A stretch of 64,000 bases of DNA from Mayamaea pseudoterrestris (Eukaryota > Bacillariophyta > Bacillariophyceae > Sellaphorales > Sellaphoraceae), in assembly GCA_027923505.1 (NCBI GenBank), contig BROI01000016.1, positions 669,384 to 733,383 on the forward strand. Direction: 5' to 3'. Shown one piece after another: positions 34,896 to 45,100 of the stretch (the first letter of the stretch is position 1; each line of letters begins with the position of its first letter). The notes under the pieces were generated by a model. That model was not told where the DNA came from, made no database searches, and worked only from the letters and a program-made list of their open reading frames with translations. The position numbers were made by a program, and so were the translations under genes.

Positions 34896-36027
34896 TGCAC
34901 TCGATTTTGGCTGCAGGTCATCAGCATTGCCAACTGAGCCCTTCAATTGCCCTTTCAATTCATGATTGTTGTCATGATGGGTCAGTATTCCCCACAACAT
35001 GGTATGCCGATAATAAGAGTCAGACGGTTCAATAATTTGTTACAATCTGCTCAGTGCAACTCCAGTAGCATGTCAGACTTGCAAAATGCGCCTACACACC
35101 CTGGGCAGTTGCAACAGAAGCTGTAGCATTCATGCTGCCATAAAGCAATGATGAAGATGACCAACCCTGTTCATCACATGATTATTTGCTAGCTCAACTC
35201 GTTACGCATGGAGACAAAGTTTGGGTACCAACAAGAATGCAAATGCACAGGCATTTCATCCCTTACTATTTGCATGAACTGCAGGACTGAGTTATGAACA
35301 TGCTGTTGGTGCAACTTTAAATTTTTTAACTTCTTTGCGAGGCTCTGCGTCTACATTTTTTCCAGCTGCACACCAATTTTCAGCTTCCTAAACGTGCAGA
35401 AACACCAACTGGCAAACCATCAACAAAAAACACCTCTAAACCACAATCTACATTCCAAGTGGGCAATTGAGGCTGCATATGCATCCCTGCAAACAGAGTG
35501 GTCGCGCAGCAACAGTGTTGACCTTCACACCGATGACATGTGAAGTGGTTTACCGGGACAAAAGAAAAAGAATATCCACTGTGCCAAGCTTGTGTTCACA
35601 CCCTTATTCCTTTGAAGTTGACTAGAATAATGTCAGCCGGGAGGTGAAACATTTTATGAGGCATGCAGATTACTTGCCATCCAAATGAGCAGCTGTAGAG
35701 AAGAACTTTGATGCCAAGGCAATGTGATGTGTTGCTTATTTGAGTGAAGGTTCAACATTTGAATTTGATGACTACATCATGGCTCCATTCGACAATACAG
35801 GCTTGTACCTGGCATTATTGTTGTGAAACAGTCAACAAAGATACTTAGAGTTGGGTTCAAATTGGACATGTATGTGATGGGAGATTGTGGGGAGATATTG
35901 ACGGTATTACTGCCACAAACAAAGAAATTGTGTTGGTCTGTGTCTCTGGTTGAGACAATGGCGTTTGTTAAGTATTTCAGGATTTGGTTTGGCGTTTGCC
36001 AGACATAACTGAATAGACTCTGTTTCA
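34896..36027 (+). other. Non-repetitive segment with decayed coding words, possible DNA transposon remnant
   Basis: No intact gene. Short plus-strand frames contain protein-like text: VATEAVAFMLP then GDKVWVPTRMQMHRHFIPYY near 35100-35280, HSKWAIEAAYASLQTEWS near 35455-35510, and STKILRVGFKLDMYVMGD near 35828-35880. The last resembles the KP(T/I)K-x-G-F/I-K-L block of piggyBac-type transposases; this is a weak resemblance. Stops interrupt everything. The segment ends at the LTR at 36028. Confidence 0.3.
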
Positions 36028-36356
36028 TGACACAATATTATTGAGTTGAGTTGACCTGCGTCTTATGACAAGACGGTTAGCTACCTGTGTTTTGTATGCA
36101 TTTAATCCTGTGCAGGGTTGAGTCACACTTGTGACCGAATCCTCACATACATGAGTGAAATCGCTGACGATCGAGGCGTGAACCTCGACCGTGAACCCAG
36201 TGAGAACGAGAAAGAAGCGCACGAGTAGAGTAGCGAGTAACATGCACTATTCTAGCAATTGAGTTTGTTTGTTTGCTTTACGCTGGACGAAGAGGTTGAT
36301 CGCTCCGAGTCCATTGTAGTCGCTGGAATAAAGGTTCGTCTGATATTATCGTGTCA
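36028..36356 (+). repeat. Copia A LTR, first of tandem pair (329 bp)
   Basis: Starts TGACACAATATTATTG and ends ATATTATCGTGTCA. Left flank is tttca. Followed by gat and then the second LTR. Confidence 0.95.
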
Positions 36357-36359
36357 GAT

Positions 36360-36688
36360 TGACACAATATTATTGAGTTGAGTTGACCTGCGTCTTATGA
36401 CAAGACGGTTAGCTACCTGTGTTTTGTATGCATTTAATCCTGTGCAGGGTTGAGTCACACTTGTGACCGAATCCTCACATACATGAGTGAAATCGCTGAC
36501 GATCGAGGCGTGAACCTCGACCGTGAACCCAGTGAGAACGAGAAAGAAGCGCACGAGTAGAGTAGCGAGTAACATGCACTATTCTAGCAATTGAGTTTGT
36601 TTGTTTGCTTTACGCTGGACGAAGAGGTTGATCGCTCCGAGTCCATTGTAGTCGCTGGAATAAAGGTTCGTCTGATATTATCGTGTCA
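36360..36688 (+). repeat. Copia A LTR, second of tandem pair (329 bp)
   Basis: Same length and, by eye, same sequence as the first LTR. Followed by gattaacagtcttgctagc, where the primer binding site should lie; the first three bases are the same gat that separates the two LTRs. Confidence 0.95.
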
Positions 36689-36907
36689 GATTAACAGTCT
36701 TGCTAGCTTGTCTTGACCTGAGAGAGCTGTGCGAAAGAGAGAGAGTGAAAGAATCGAGAAATTGAGAGAGAAAGAGCAGATTCCTTGCGGCGTCGTCAAT
36801 CCGAATACTTGGCACGAGCGCGTAGAACAGGATCGTATAAGGCTCGACTGCATTGAGAGCGGTTGTTGTGTAAGAAAGGACTTGCGGAAAGCGAGGTATT
36901 CACTATC

Positions 36908-39244
36908 ATGGTTGCGATTACTGCGGAAGCTTTGCAGCTTCTCTGCACGAACGTTTTCGGACGAGACATCCAAGAAGCGTTCTTGTTTTGGAATGTAACC
37001 ACCACTACCCAGATGTTGAGATTGACCAAGGAGCAACTTGAAGCCCCCTACTGGGTCGACAGAGCCGCCATCCAAGCTGGCGTTGAGCAAGAAGAAGGCG
37101 CGCAAGACGACGACGCGCCGCCGGGCGACGAGCCGGCCGAGGAACCGGCCGAGGAACAAGCAGCCGCCGCCCCAGAACGATACGAAACGACATTAGCACC
37201 AGTCTACGTGAACCTTGTCCTCGATGCATGCGAATGGTTTACCATGCACGACGGACCCCCGAACACCAAGAAGTGGGCGTTGCTTGATTTAGGCAAGCTC
37301 GAGCGATACCAAAGTGTGCTCGCCGAACAAGAAATCGCGCGTAAGCGTGAAGAAGGATACTATGTCCTCGAGTCCAAGAAGAAGCAAGCCGAGCTACTTG
37401 CTAAGCAACTTGAAAATGAGACTATGAAGGCCGAGAAGGCCGAAAAGGAAGAAGATGCCAAGGGTCGTTTCTCGAACCTCAAGACGAAACGAGACTACAA
37501 GGACTACAAAACGTTCCAACATCCCCACGCGTGGTTGAGTTGGAGCGCGTCTACCAAGGCAATCGCCAAGCTCCATGGCTGTTCTAACGTGCTCGACAGC
37601 AAGTACGTACCAGTCACGGAAGAAGAGAAGGAAGAGTTCGAGAATCAGCAAATCTTCATGTACACTGCGTTTCGCAATTGTCTCGAAGTCCCTGGATACC
37701 AGTCGCTCCTAATGAAGTATGGCGACAAGTCTGACGCTCAGAGCGTCTATCGCGAACTCGCGACCAAGTTTGGTTCCGGCGAGTTAGCTACCATCCAAGC
37801 GAACGAACTGCAAGCCAAGCTTGCGACGATTCGCCTAGATTCGACCTGGACGAAAGGACACTACAAGTTCCTAAACTACATCGAACAGCTCATGAAGAAT
37901 CTCGAAGAGTTCCGTCCTGGAGTGACGGATGACAAGAAGAAGTACTACTGGCTCCGAGCTGCAGTGGAGGGCGACGAAGAATTCGGCCCCACGTGCACGA
38001 CGTTCGACCAGCACCTGCAATTTGAACGACGACGCATCATCAGTGCAAATGGTGACCCAGACGCCGTCGTGACGGAAGATTATGACTATCTTTTCGACAT
38101 GTTGTTGCAGCAAGCCTTGCGCGTCGACAACAAGAACGCCAAGCTGAATAAGGGCAAGAAGAACGCCGACCGCCAAGCGAACAACGCGAACACTTCCGGG
38201 CAAGGACGTGGTAACGGGCGCGGTTCCGGCCGTGGCGGAGGACGCGGCGGTCAAGGCGGACGCGGCGGTGGACGAGACGGTGGACGTGGCACTCAAGTGA
38301 GCCGCGGTTCCGGAGGACGAGGCTCTTCCGCGCCACTACCAGCAGCCGGTACGCAAGCGCATCGGGAACGATTCCCTGGTGATTATCTGAACTTTGAACA
38401 GTTGTTGCAGAACCCCTGGTCGTACATGTCGTACGAACGACTCGGCCGACTTAACGAGGACGAATACGCTCAGCTCATGGCTCGACGCGAAGCCGTCCCA
38501 AGACCCGCCACGACAAGACGCGCGAACAATGGCAACCGCGCGAATAACCAGCAGTCACAAGCGGCTGCATCGGTGCCTGGTACAATCTTGTATCAGAATG
38601 ACGCTGTCTCGATCGCCCCGACGACAGCCACTCAAGGTGCACCGGATGACATGATTAGATCTTTCCTTGCGAACGCCGCGTCGTCTCGCACTCAAGCTGC
38701 GAATAACACCCAGCAAGAGTTTATGGGAAGCGACGGCCGTCGGTACCGCGCAATGGTATCGGTGCGCTACACTGTGAATCGAGCTCGCAGCAACGAGACC
38801 CGCCAAGGATCGCTGATTGACGGCGGTGCGAACGGTGGACTCGCTGGAAGCGATATGAGAATCTTGAGTACTACCAACCACACGTGTAACGTGACAGGTT
38901 TGAGCGACCACACGGTTCGCGACCTCCAAGTCGGAACTGGCGTCGCATTGATTGAGACTCGGACTGGACCCATTATCGGTCAGTTCAACCAGTATGCTTT
39001 GTACGACGGTGCTGAATCCATTCATGCACCATCGCAGCTCGCTCGTTCGCCATCTGATCGACGACGCCGCCGCCCAGAATGGAGCACAAGCCATTGTCAC
39101 CAGTTGTGGCAAGAAGACCCCCTTGGCGATCTGAGACGGTTTGCCTCGAATGGATATGCGTCCGCCGACGAACGCAGAGTTGGAAATGTATCCGACGGTC
39201 ATTTTTTCTGCGGACACCCTTTGGGATCCGCAGGAGTGGGATAA
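36908..39244 (+). pseudogene. Copia A Gag-protease ORF (plus copy)
   Basis: Start taken at the ATG at 36908 (MVAITAEALQLL); the open frame extends to 36863 but without ATG. Gag body about residues 1-410 with a Lys/Glu-rich coiled coil, then a Gly/Arg-rich tail (about 420-470, RGNGRGSGRGGGRGG) that probably binds RNA in place of a zinc knuckle, then protease with LIDGGANGGLAGSD. In frame until about 39040, where a shift sends it to a stop at 39242-39244. It covers the gag start that the minus copy lost, so each copy documents breaks in the other. Confidence 0.8.
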
Positions 39245-40141
39245 TAAATGGAACGAAGAAGAACTTGAGTTTAATCGCGCCGTCGACGAATTGGAAGAAA
39301 CCCACGGTTTCGCCGACGCCCGCATGGACGACTTCGGCGACGCCACCTACCGGAACAACATGAATTCAGTGGAACGTGTGGTGCAGTATGTCGATCGCGA
39401 ATCAGGCTGATACGACGCGCCCAAGCCAATGCACGACGGATAATGCCACAAGAACCTGACTACCAAGCGCTTCGACCCTACCTTGGCTACACGCCACTTG
39501 AACGAGTCAAGCGCACCATTAAGAATACGACACAGCTTTTCCGTGCATCGGCACACACCCCATTTCGCCAACACTTTAAGTCGCGATTCCCTGCCGCCAA
39601 TGTGGTTCGTTTCCATGACGATACGGCGACAGATACCTGGTTTTCCAAGGAAGCCGCCTTTAACGACGGAATCCGCGGCCATGGCGGATGCAAGATGATG
39701 CAACTGTTCGTCGGCAAGAAGAGTCTGCTGACGAGGGGATACCCACTGAGAACCGAGAGTGACATGCCCATGGCGCTCGAAGACTTCATTCGAGACATTG
39801 GCGCCCCCGACTTGCTCATTAGCGATAACTCGCGAGTGCAGCTCGGGAAGCAAGTTGAAACCTTGTTGCGATTCTACGCGATTCGTGACCAACAGAGCGA
39901 GCCCGGATACCAGAACCAGAACCCTGCCGAGCGTCGCATCCAAGAAGTCAAGTCATCAGTCCAGAACATCATGAACCGTACGGGCGCACCCGCTGGAGCC
40001 TGGCTCCTATGCGCGCTGTACGAATCGCCTTATTCAACAATCTGGCGACCGAGTCCTCAACTGGAAGACCCTACTGAAGCCGCCTCAACCGAGTACCGAA
40101 TTTCGCCGCCCTGCAGTTCAAGTTCTGGTGGGAACGAGTCT
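39141..40141 (+). pseudogene. Copia A pre-integrase and integrase (plus copy, frame-broken, truncated)
   Basis: Continues protease-linker text in another frame (39141-39410), then 39443 onward gives an integrase core: DTWFSKEAAFNDGI (first Asp region), GAPDLLISDNSRVQLGKQVE (second Asp), NPAERRIQEVKSSVQNIMN (Glu). The DDE arrangement is complete, but the frame is separated from Gag-PR and the 3' end is lost at about 40141. After that point the frame reads unrelated sequence. Confidence 0.75.
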
Positions 40142-40600
40142 GTACAAGGACCGACATTCGTCTTTAATCTATCCAGAGCGAAGCCATCGTCAAGGCCAAG
40201 ACGTCGCTGGATAGTCTCGTTATCGTTGGCTTGAGCTAGCGATGGAAGTCTGTCCATGCCGAGAGTCGGCCGACTGATCGTCATGGATGCGTTAGCCAGC
40301 GAATGATGCACATAGAGGTTCAAAAAAGTCAATGTCGATCCAACACGGGAGTTTCAGGAGAGAATGCAGTAAATCTTTGTTCGTTTGTTTGAATTGCTGG
40401 CTGTCTTCTTTTGTTGATCGCGAAATGGTCGTCAGTTGTCGACGCAAAGCATGAGAATGACTTATGCTGTCTATTGCATTCAAAATTGATCGATGATCAT
40501 GAAATGAGACATAACAAGAGATTCGGCAGACCTCAAGATAGGTGCAAATGATCAGATCAGTAGCTGCTGATGTAACATCAGCAGCCAGCCGCAAAAACGG
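40142..40600. other. Junction segment between copia A (+) and copia B (-)
   Basis: Not homologous to the interior of copia A. On the minus strand it has a 149-codon and a 91-codon frame with no recognisable motif. It may be the flank or the outer part of the copia B 3' LTR. Confidence 0.3.
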
Positions 40601-40700
40601 ATAGTGAAGATTTCCAGCGACAAACAATGCACCCAGAAAAGTCCCACGAGGATATGGAGACTTTAAGAGCAACAAAAGAGCAAAGGATCGAGAAATAAAG
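40601..40700 (-). repeat. LTR-like segment, left end of copia B
   Basis: Shares gaagatttccagcgaca (near 40611) and agagcaacaaaagagcaaag (near 40665) with 48267-48370, with indels between. The divergence is larger than expected for LTRs of an element with a long intact ORF. Confidence 0.4.
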
Positions 40701-40872
40701 GAGCTGGGTGAGATGAATAACTGCCATTTATCACTGTTCAATAATTACGCCAATTAATCATTTTGACCCAATTCGAGATATCAGGGTGAAGTAGGCCTGT
40801 AAAGTCTGTGTACACAGATCAAATTCACCGCGTTCATGGCTCCAGAACCAATGGAACCCAACCAGAAAGTAC

Positions 40873-42169
40873 TTAGTGCGGTTTGTCAACTTGTGGTTGA
40901 TGGCGAAAGTAGGGCCTTGATTGTCTCAAAGACGCGAGCTTGATGGAAGTCTTGAGAGGAGATAAATCTAGAACGGCAATCACCTCGGATAGAATTCGCT
41001 TTAAAGGAAGTAAAAGTCTTGAGGGCAAAAGGAGAGCGTGTACTGTGGACGAGAGCGAAATTTCGGTCTGCAACTGGGATTTCCACACTAACGGACAACC
41101 AGACAGCAAGATGATACCCAGTGTGGGATTGAACTGAGACTGGCAATTTCTGGTTCCCGCGAGAGACCGCAAAATCAGCATCAACGAGAGACTAAGGCGA
41201 GAGTTCGTTGTTTGAAAGTGCCATGATACGGCAGCTCTTGAGGTAGCGCACAATCATTTTAACTGCAGCGCATGACCGCTTTGGAGCAAATTGAACGGGC
41301 AGTTGACGACAGATGCATGTGGGGCGAGTATTGATTGACAAGTAAAGGAGCATCCCGGGACAATGACCAGCAGCCCCAAGTTTCTTTTGTCTGGACATGG
41401 GGATCCGAGCCGAGAGCCAAGAGACTTGTTGTGCCAAAGGATTAGCATGAGTCATATTTAGCAATCTTGTCAATCAATCCTGGCTGGTCAAGGTAATGGT
41501 ATTTTCTGTCGTCGTTGGCCCATTTTAATTCCAAGGTATTCACAACATGTTTCCTTGGCAAGTCAAAACAGATCGCGAATTTCAATGAAGGACGACAAGT
41601 TTGGATGTCTTAGCCGAAAAGATGGAATCGTCCACAAAGCAACACATCACCAAGTTTTTTCCAATAGAACAAACAAGGATCAGTAGCTTTGTTTCAGACC
41701 ATGAAAGGGTGCTCAAATGTTCAAACAGGGTACAGTCAATCCAAAATCTAGGAGGCGCAAACACATGCCGGGAGTCTTTTACTCGTGTGAAAACGAGTGG
41801 AGATGGATCCACACTGGGTCATGGAGTCGGCCTGACAAATGCACTGGCAAAATCCGTGGAGCAAGCATACCAGTTAAGGTTAAGGGCTAGAATCAACATC
41901 AATCGGATGGTCGACCATGCCACAACTGGTGCGTACGTTTCAAAGTCGCCTTCTTGCAGATCACCTCGAACGCAGTAGCGAGCTTTGTACTTCTTAATTG
42001 TCCCATCTGGGGAGCGCTTATAAACACCCAAGTACCTGGAAGAATTTTTGGTCTTGGCTTCCGACTTGGGGACTTCAGTCCATGTTCCTTTGACACCAAC
42101 GATTGAATCTCCTCGGCGGCAGCTTGCCAATGCTTTACATGAGCATGATCAGCCATGGCTTGATCCCAG
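40873..42169 (-). pseudogene. Copia B reverse transcriptase and RNase H, decayed
   Basis: Minus-strand words in shifting frames: KKYKARYCVRGDLQEGDF and YAPVVAWSTIRLMLILAL then ACSTDFASAF (RT motif A) at about 41820-42050; CCFVDDSIFSA (motif C) near 41600-41640; VKMIVRYLKSC near 41240; WKSQLQTEISLSST (RNase H) near 41050-41090. Frameshifts and stops throughout; the part between motif A and the following block is shortened. Confidence 0.7.
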
Positions 42170-45100
42170 TTAAAGTATCTGATCCGATGCGGCAGCCTTG
42201 TAGAGGGCTGGAGCAGCAATATTAAAAGCAGCAAAGTAGGAGACGAAACTGGCGTCACAAACCGACTCGATTTGGGCTCCGGAGGCGTCGTAAGAGAGGC
42301 GAGATGGCTTCTTAGTGGCGCGACTGGAACGGCGAGTACTTGGCGTAGCTGTTGGAGCTGTAGGATTCTCCCTCGGAGACTCATTGTTGGAGACCGAAGC
42401 AGGCGATGGATCAGCCGGCAGCTCCCTCAGAGGCGAAGATTCTTCTTGCACTTCAATTGGAAGCTCCCTCGGAGACTCGGGCTCCCTCGCTTGGGCGGGC
42501 TCTTGGCTTGGTGCCGACGAAGGCGGCGCTGGCAACTCAGCAGGAGGAGGGACTTGCAAATCTCGAGGAGGAGCATGGCGCTCAAAAGCATCCCGAACGG
42601 CATCCGCTCGAGTGGAGACGGCAGGCTCAGCCTCAAATTCAGCAGAAGCTATGGCTTCATCTTCATCATCCAATGGGATATATTGAAGAGACGTGTTTCC
42701 AAAGAGATTATACCACTCAGTGGAGGCAAAATCCGGCATTTGCGACTCAGTTACAGCCACAGTGGCAAACCAATCATCAAAGACGACGTGAAACTGCGGC
42801 GTAATGGCGCCCGAGTGCGGATTTAAAACCAAAGGAACGGAGCTAGCATGGGCTTCACTCATTCCAACAAAGATGCAGCGATGGGACCGCGGCTGCCAGC
42901 GGGGCAACTTGTGGCCGTCCGATATCGTTTTATCAAGGACATATACTGGAGACCCCCAAACGTGCAAGTCATGGAACTTGGAATGGGGCCATCGAGTGCG
43001 AGTAAAGATATCTTGGGGAGAAAGGCCGCTCTGAAGATTAGGGACCTTGTTCCAAAGATACACGGCATGCTTGGTGACCATGGGCCAAAGTGAAACATCG
43101 GCGACATTGGGCCAATGGATCTTAGCATGCATCAACATGGCGCGCGAAATAGACATAATGGTCTGTATGCAACGCTCGGCAATCCCATTATGATGGTGAG
43201 CGCCGACTCCAGCAAGCGCACTGACTTGATGGAAAGTTGTAAGATGCTTGGAGAAGCCTTGTGACGTAAAGGCACCACCATTGTCGGAGAGATACTCAAG
43301 GGGAATGACTCCAACATCACGGCAGAACAACTCGAAAGCTTCTTTAGATCTTAATGTATCATCCGTATTTAAATGCTGTTGCAGCTCAAGATGAACGTAG
43401 CCGGATGCATGATCAACAAACACACAACCGCCAGTGTTCATGGCAGTTTCCTTTGTCTTGCCACGCGAGAAAAAAAGGCGTCCTTTTGTAGAGCAAACAA
43501 AGTGATCAACGGAGATGCGCTGGCCTGGGAGAAGATTGTCTCGGCGCAAAGCATCAACTCGGTCTTTAACAACTTTGGTTGTTTGACCAGGAGATGAACG
43601 CACTCGCTGCTTGGCGTACATGCAGGCAGTGCACTTGGGACACGGCTGCAAAGTTGCGCAAGCTCTATGGAGACGGCGTGCCGACTCAGAGTTAGCAAGC
43701 GTTCCACCACGCATTAGAAACTGAATGGTTTTAAAGTTCAAATGGCCAAGACGGAAATGCCAACGGAGCAATTCCTTTTCAGCCTCAGACAAGTTGGTAT
43801 TCGAGCTGGCGACGGTGGAGCTTTGGCTTGGCGGTGGTCTTGGCTCACGGCGAGGGCGTCTTGTGGGCGCACTTGCTCCTCCATCACTTGGAGGACCATT
43901 GGCGGGCGGTGGACCGCGCGGCGGCTGCTGAGCAGGAGCTGGACCAGGACCAGGACCAGGCGGAGGCAAAGGCGCCTCGCCAGCACTGTAAGAACTTGGC
44001 ATGCCACTGAGATCGTATGCGATAGCAGTCGGCAAGTTGGTAAGAGGATCAATTGGAGCCTCAACACCATCATTTGTTATAGAGCCATCCTTGTGGACTC
44101 GCTCCACAGAACCGCTCAAGTAGATAGCTCGGCGATCGGCATATATAACTTCATTTGGATACTGTTGCAGCAATCCTGGCATACTCAACAGACGCACTTT
44201 GGCCTCAGGAATCCAGTATGCTGGAACCTTTACTGTGCGAAGCATGCCTCCATTGTCAAGAAAGCTCCAGGCGACAAACCCTTTGCCTTTAACTCGACCA
44301 TCTTTGAAGAGACCATTCAAACGAACAGTTGGCGCTGGCTGAATGGGGCCAACAAAGTCGTCGCGGCTTGGCGAAATGGAGATGCTTGCTCCTGAATCCC
44401 AGATTACTGGCAGCATCTTGTCCTTCTCCTTGCACGGTGGTGTTGGTGGGGACTTGCGATATTTATTGTTAAAGAGAGATTGGCTCAATGTTGGTATATT
44501 CGGCTGGGCAGATTCCAAGTGGGACGCTTGGTAGGCTTCTCCAAAATCGTCGAAATCTGAAAAATCCCCAAACACAACAGACGCAAACACCTCTTGTGGC
44601 ATTGGATCAATTGATTGAATTGAAGCTTGCGGCACTGGTGGAGGCAAAGGCGTTGGCGCCTTGTCAGTTTTAAAGCGGAACGGTTGACGCCGACGGGCTT
44701 GCCGCTCCCGATCTGCGTGAGCTATACTGAAGTAGGTGACTCCATCAGGCGTCGTAATCAATGGATCATTACGCCATTCTCGATTGCGAATCCGATGGCG
44801 CTCTTCATATTGATAAAGAAGCGTATCATTTAGCCATGCGTTCCAATCTTCCTCTTGGGCGCGAAGGCGGTCACTGATTATATTCTCGTAAGCCTCATTA
44901 ACTTGATTGGCAGCTTGAGCTTGTCGAAAGGTTGAACGGAGAGCCTCAGCGCGAGCATTAATTACCAAGGGCGGAGCAACGGCAACTGCGTGGGCAGTCC
45001 GAGGGCGCCATGGTTGGTCGCGAGCTGGGCGACGGCGCGGCACTTGGCTTTGGTCTGGGCCTTGGCGAGGACGCTGGCGATGGCGCTGCGCTTGGTTTGG

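Larger units (their letters stand above)
36028..40141 (+). mobile_element. Ty1/copia retrotransposon, family A, plus-strand copy with tandem 5' LTRs, 3' truncated
   Basis: LTR (36028-36356), gat, LTR (36360-36688), leader, gag-protease frame, integrase frame, then abrupt loss of homology with the minus copy at about 40141 (after ...gggaacgagtct). RT, RNase H and the 3' LTR are missing. Same family as the 27.4-33.6 kb copy, in opposite orientation. Confidence 0.85.

Noticed and set aside
36025-36575. 72-codon frame MLLATLLVRFFLVLTGF in three places (also 27530)
   Set aside because: It looks like a signal peptide protein but lies wholly inside the copia A LTR; its repetition follows from the LTR copies. 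LTR-coded protein cannot be excluded but there is no evidence for it.
40142-40741. 149-codon minus-strand frame next to copia B
   Set aside because: Part overlaps the LTR-like segment; hydrophobic text comes from CTTTGCTCTT-type repeats, and no family is recognisable.
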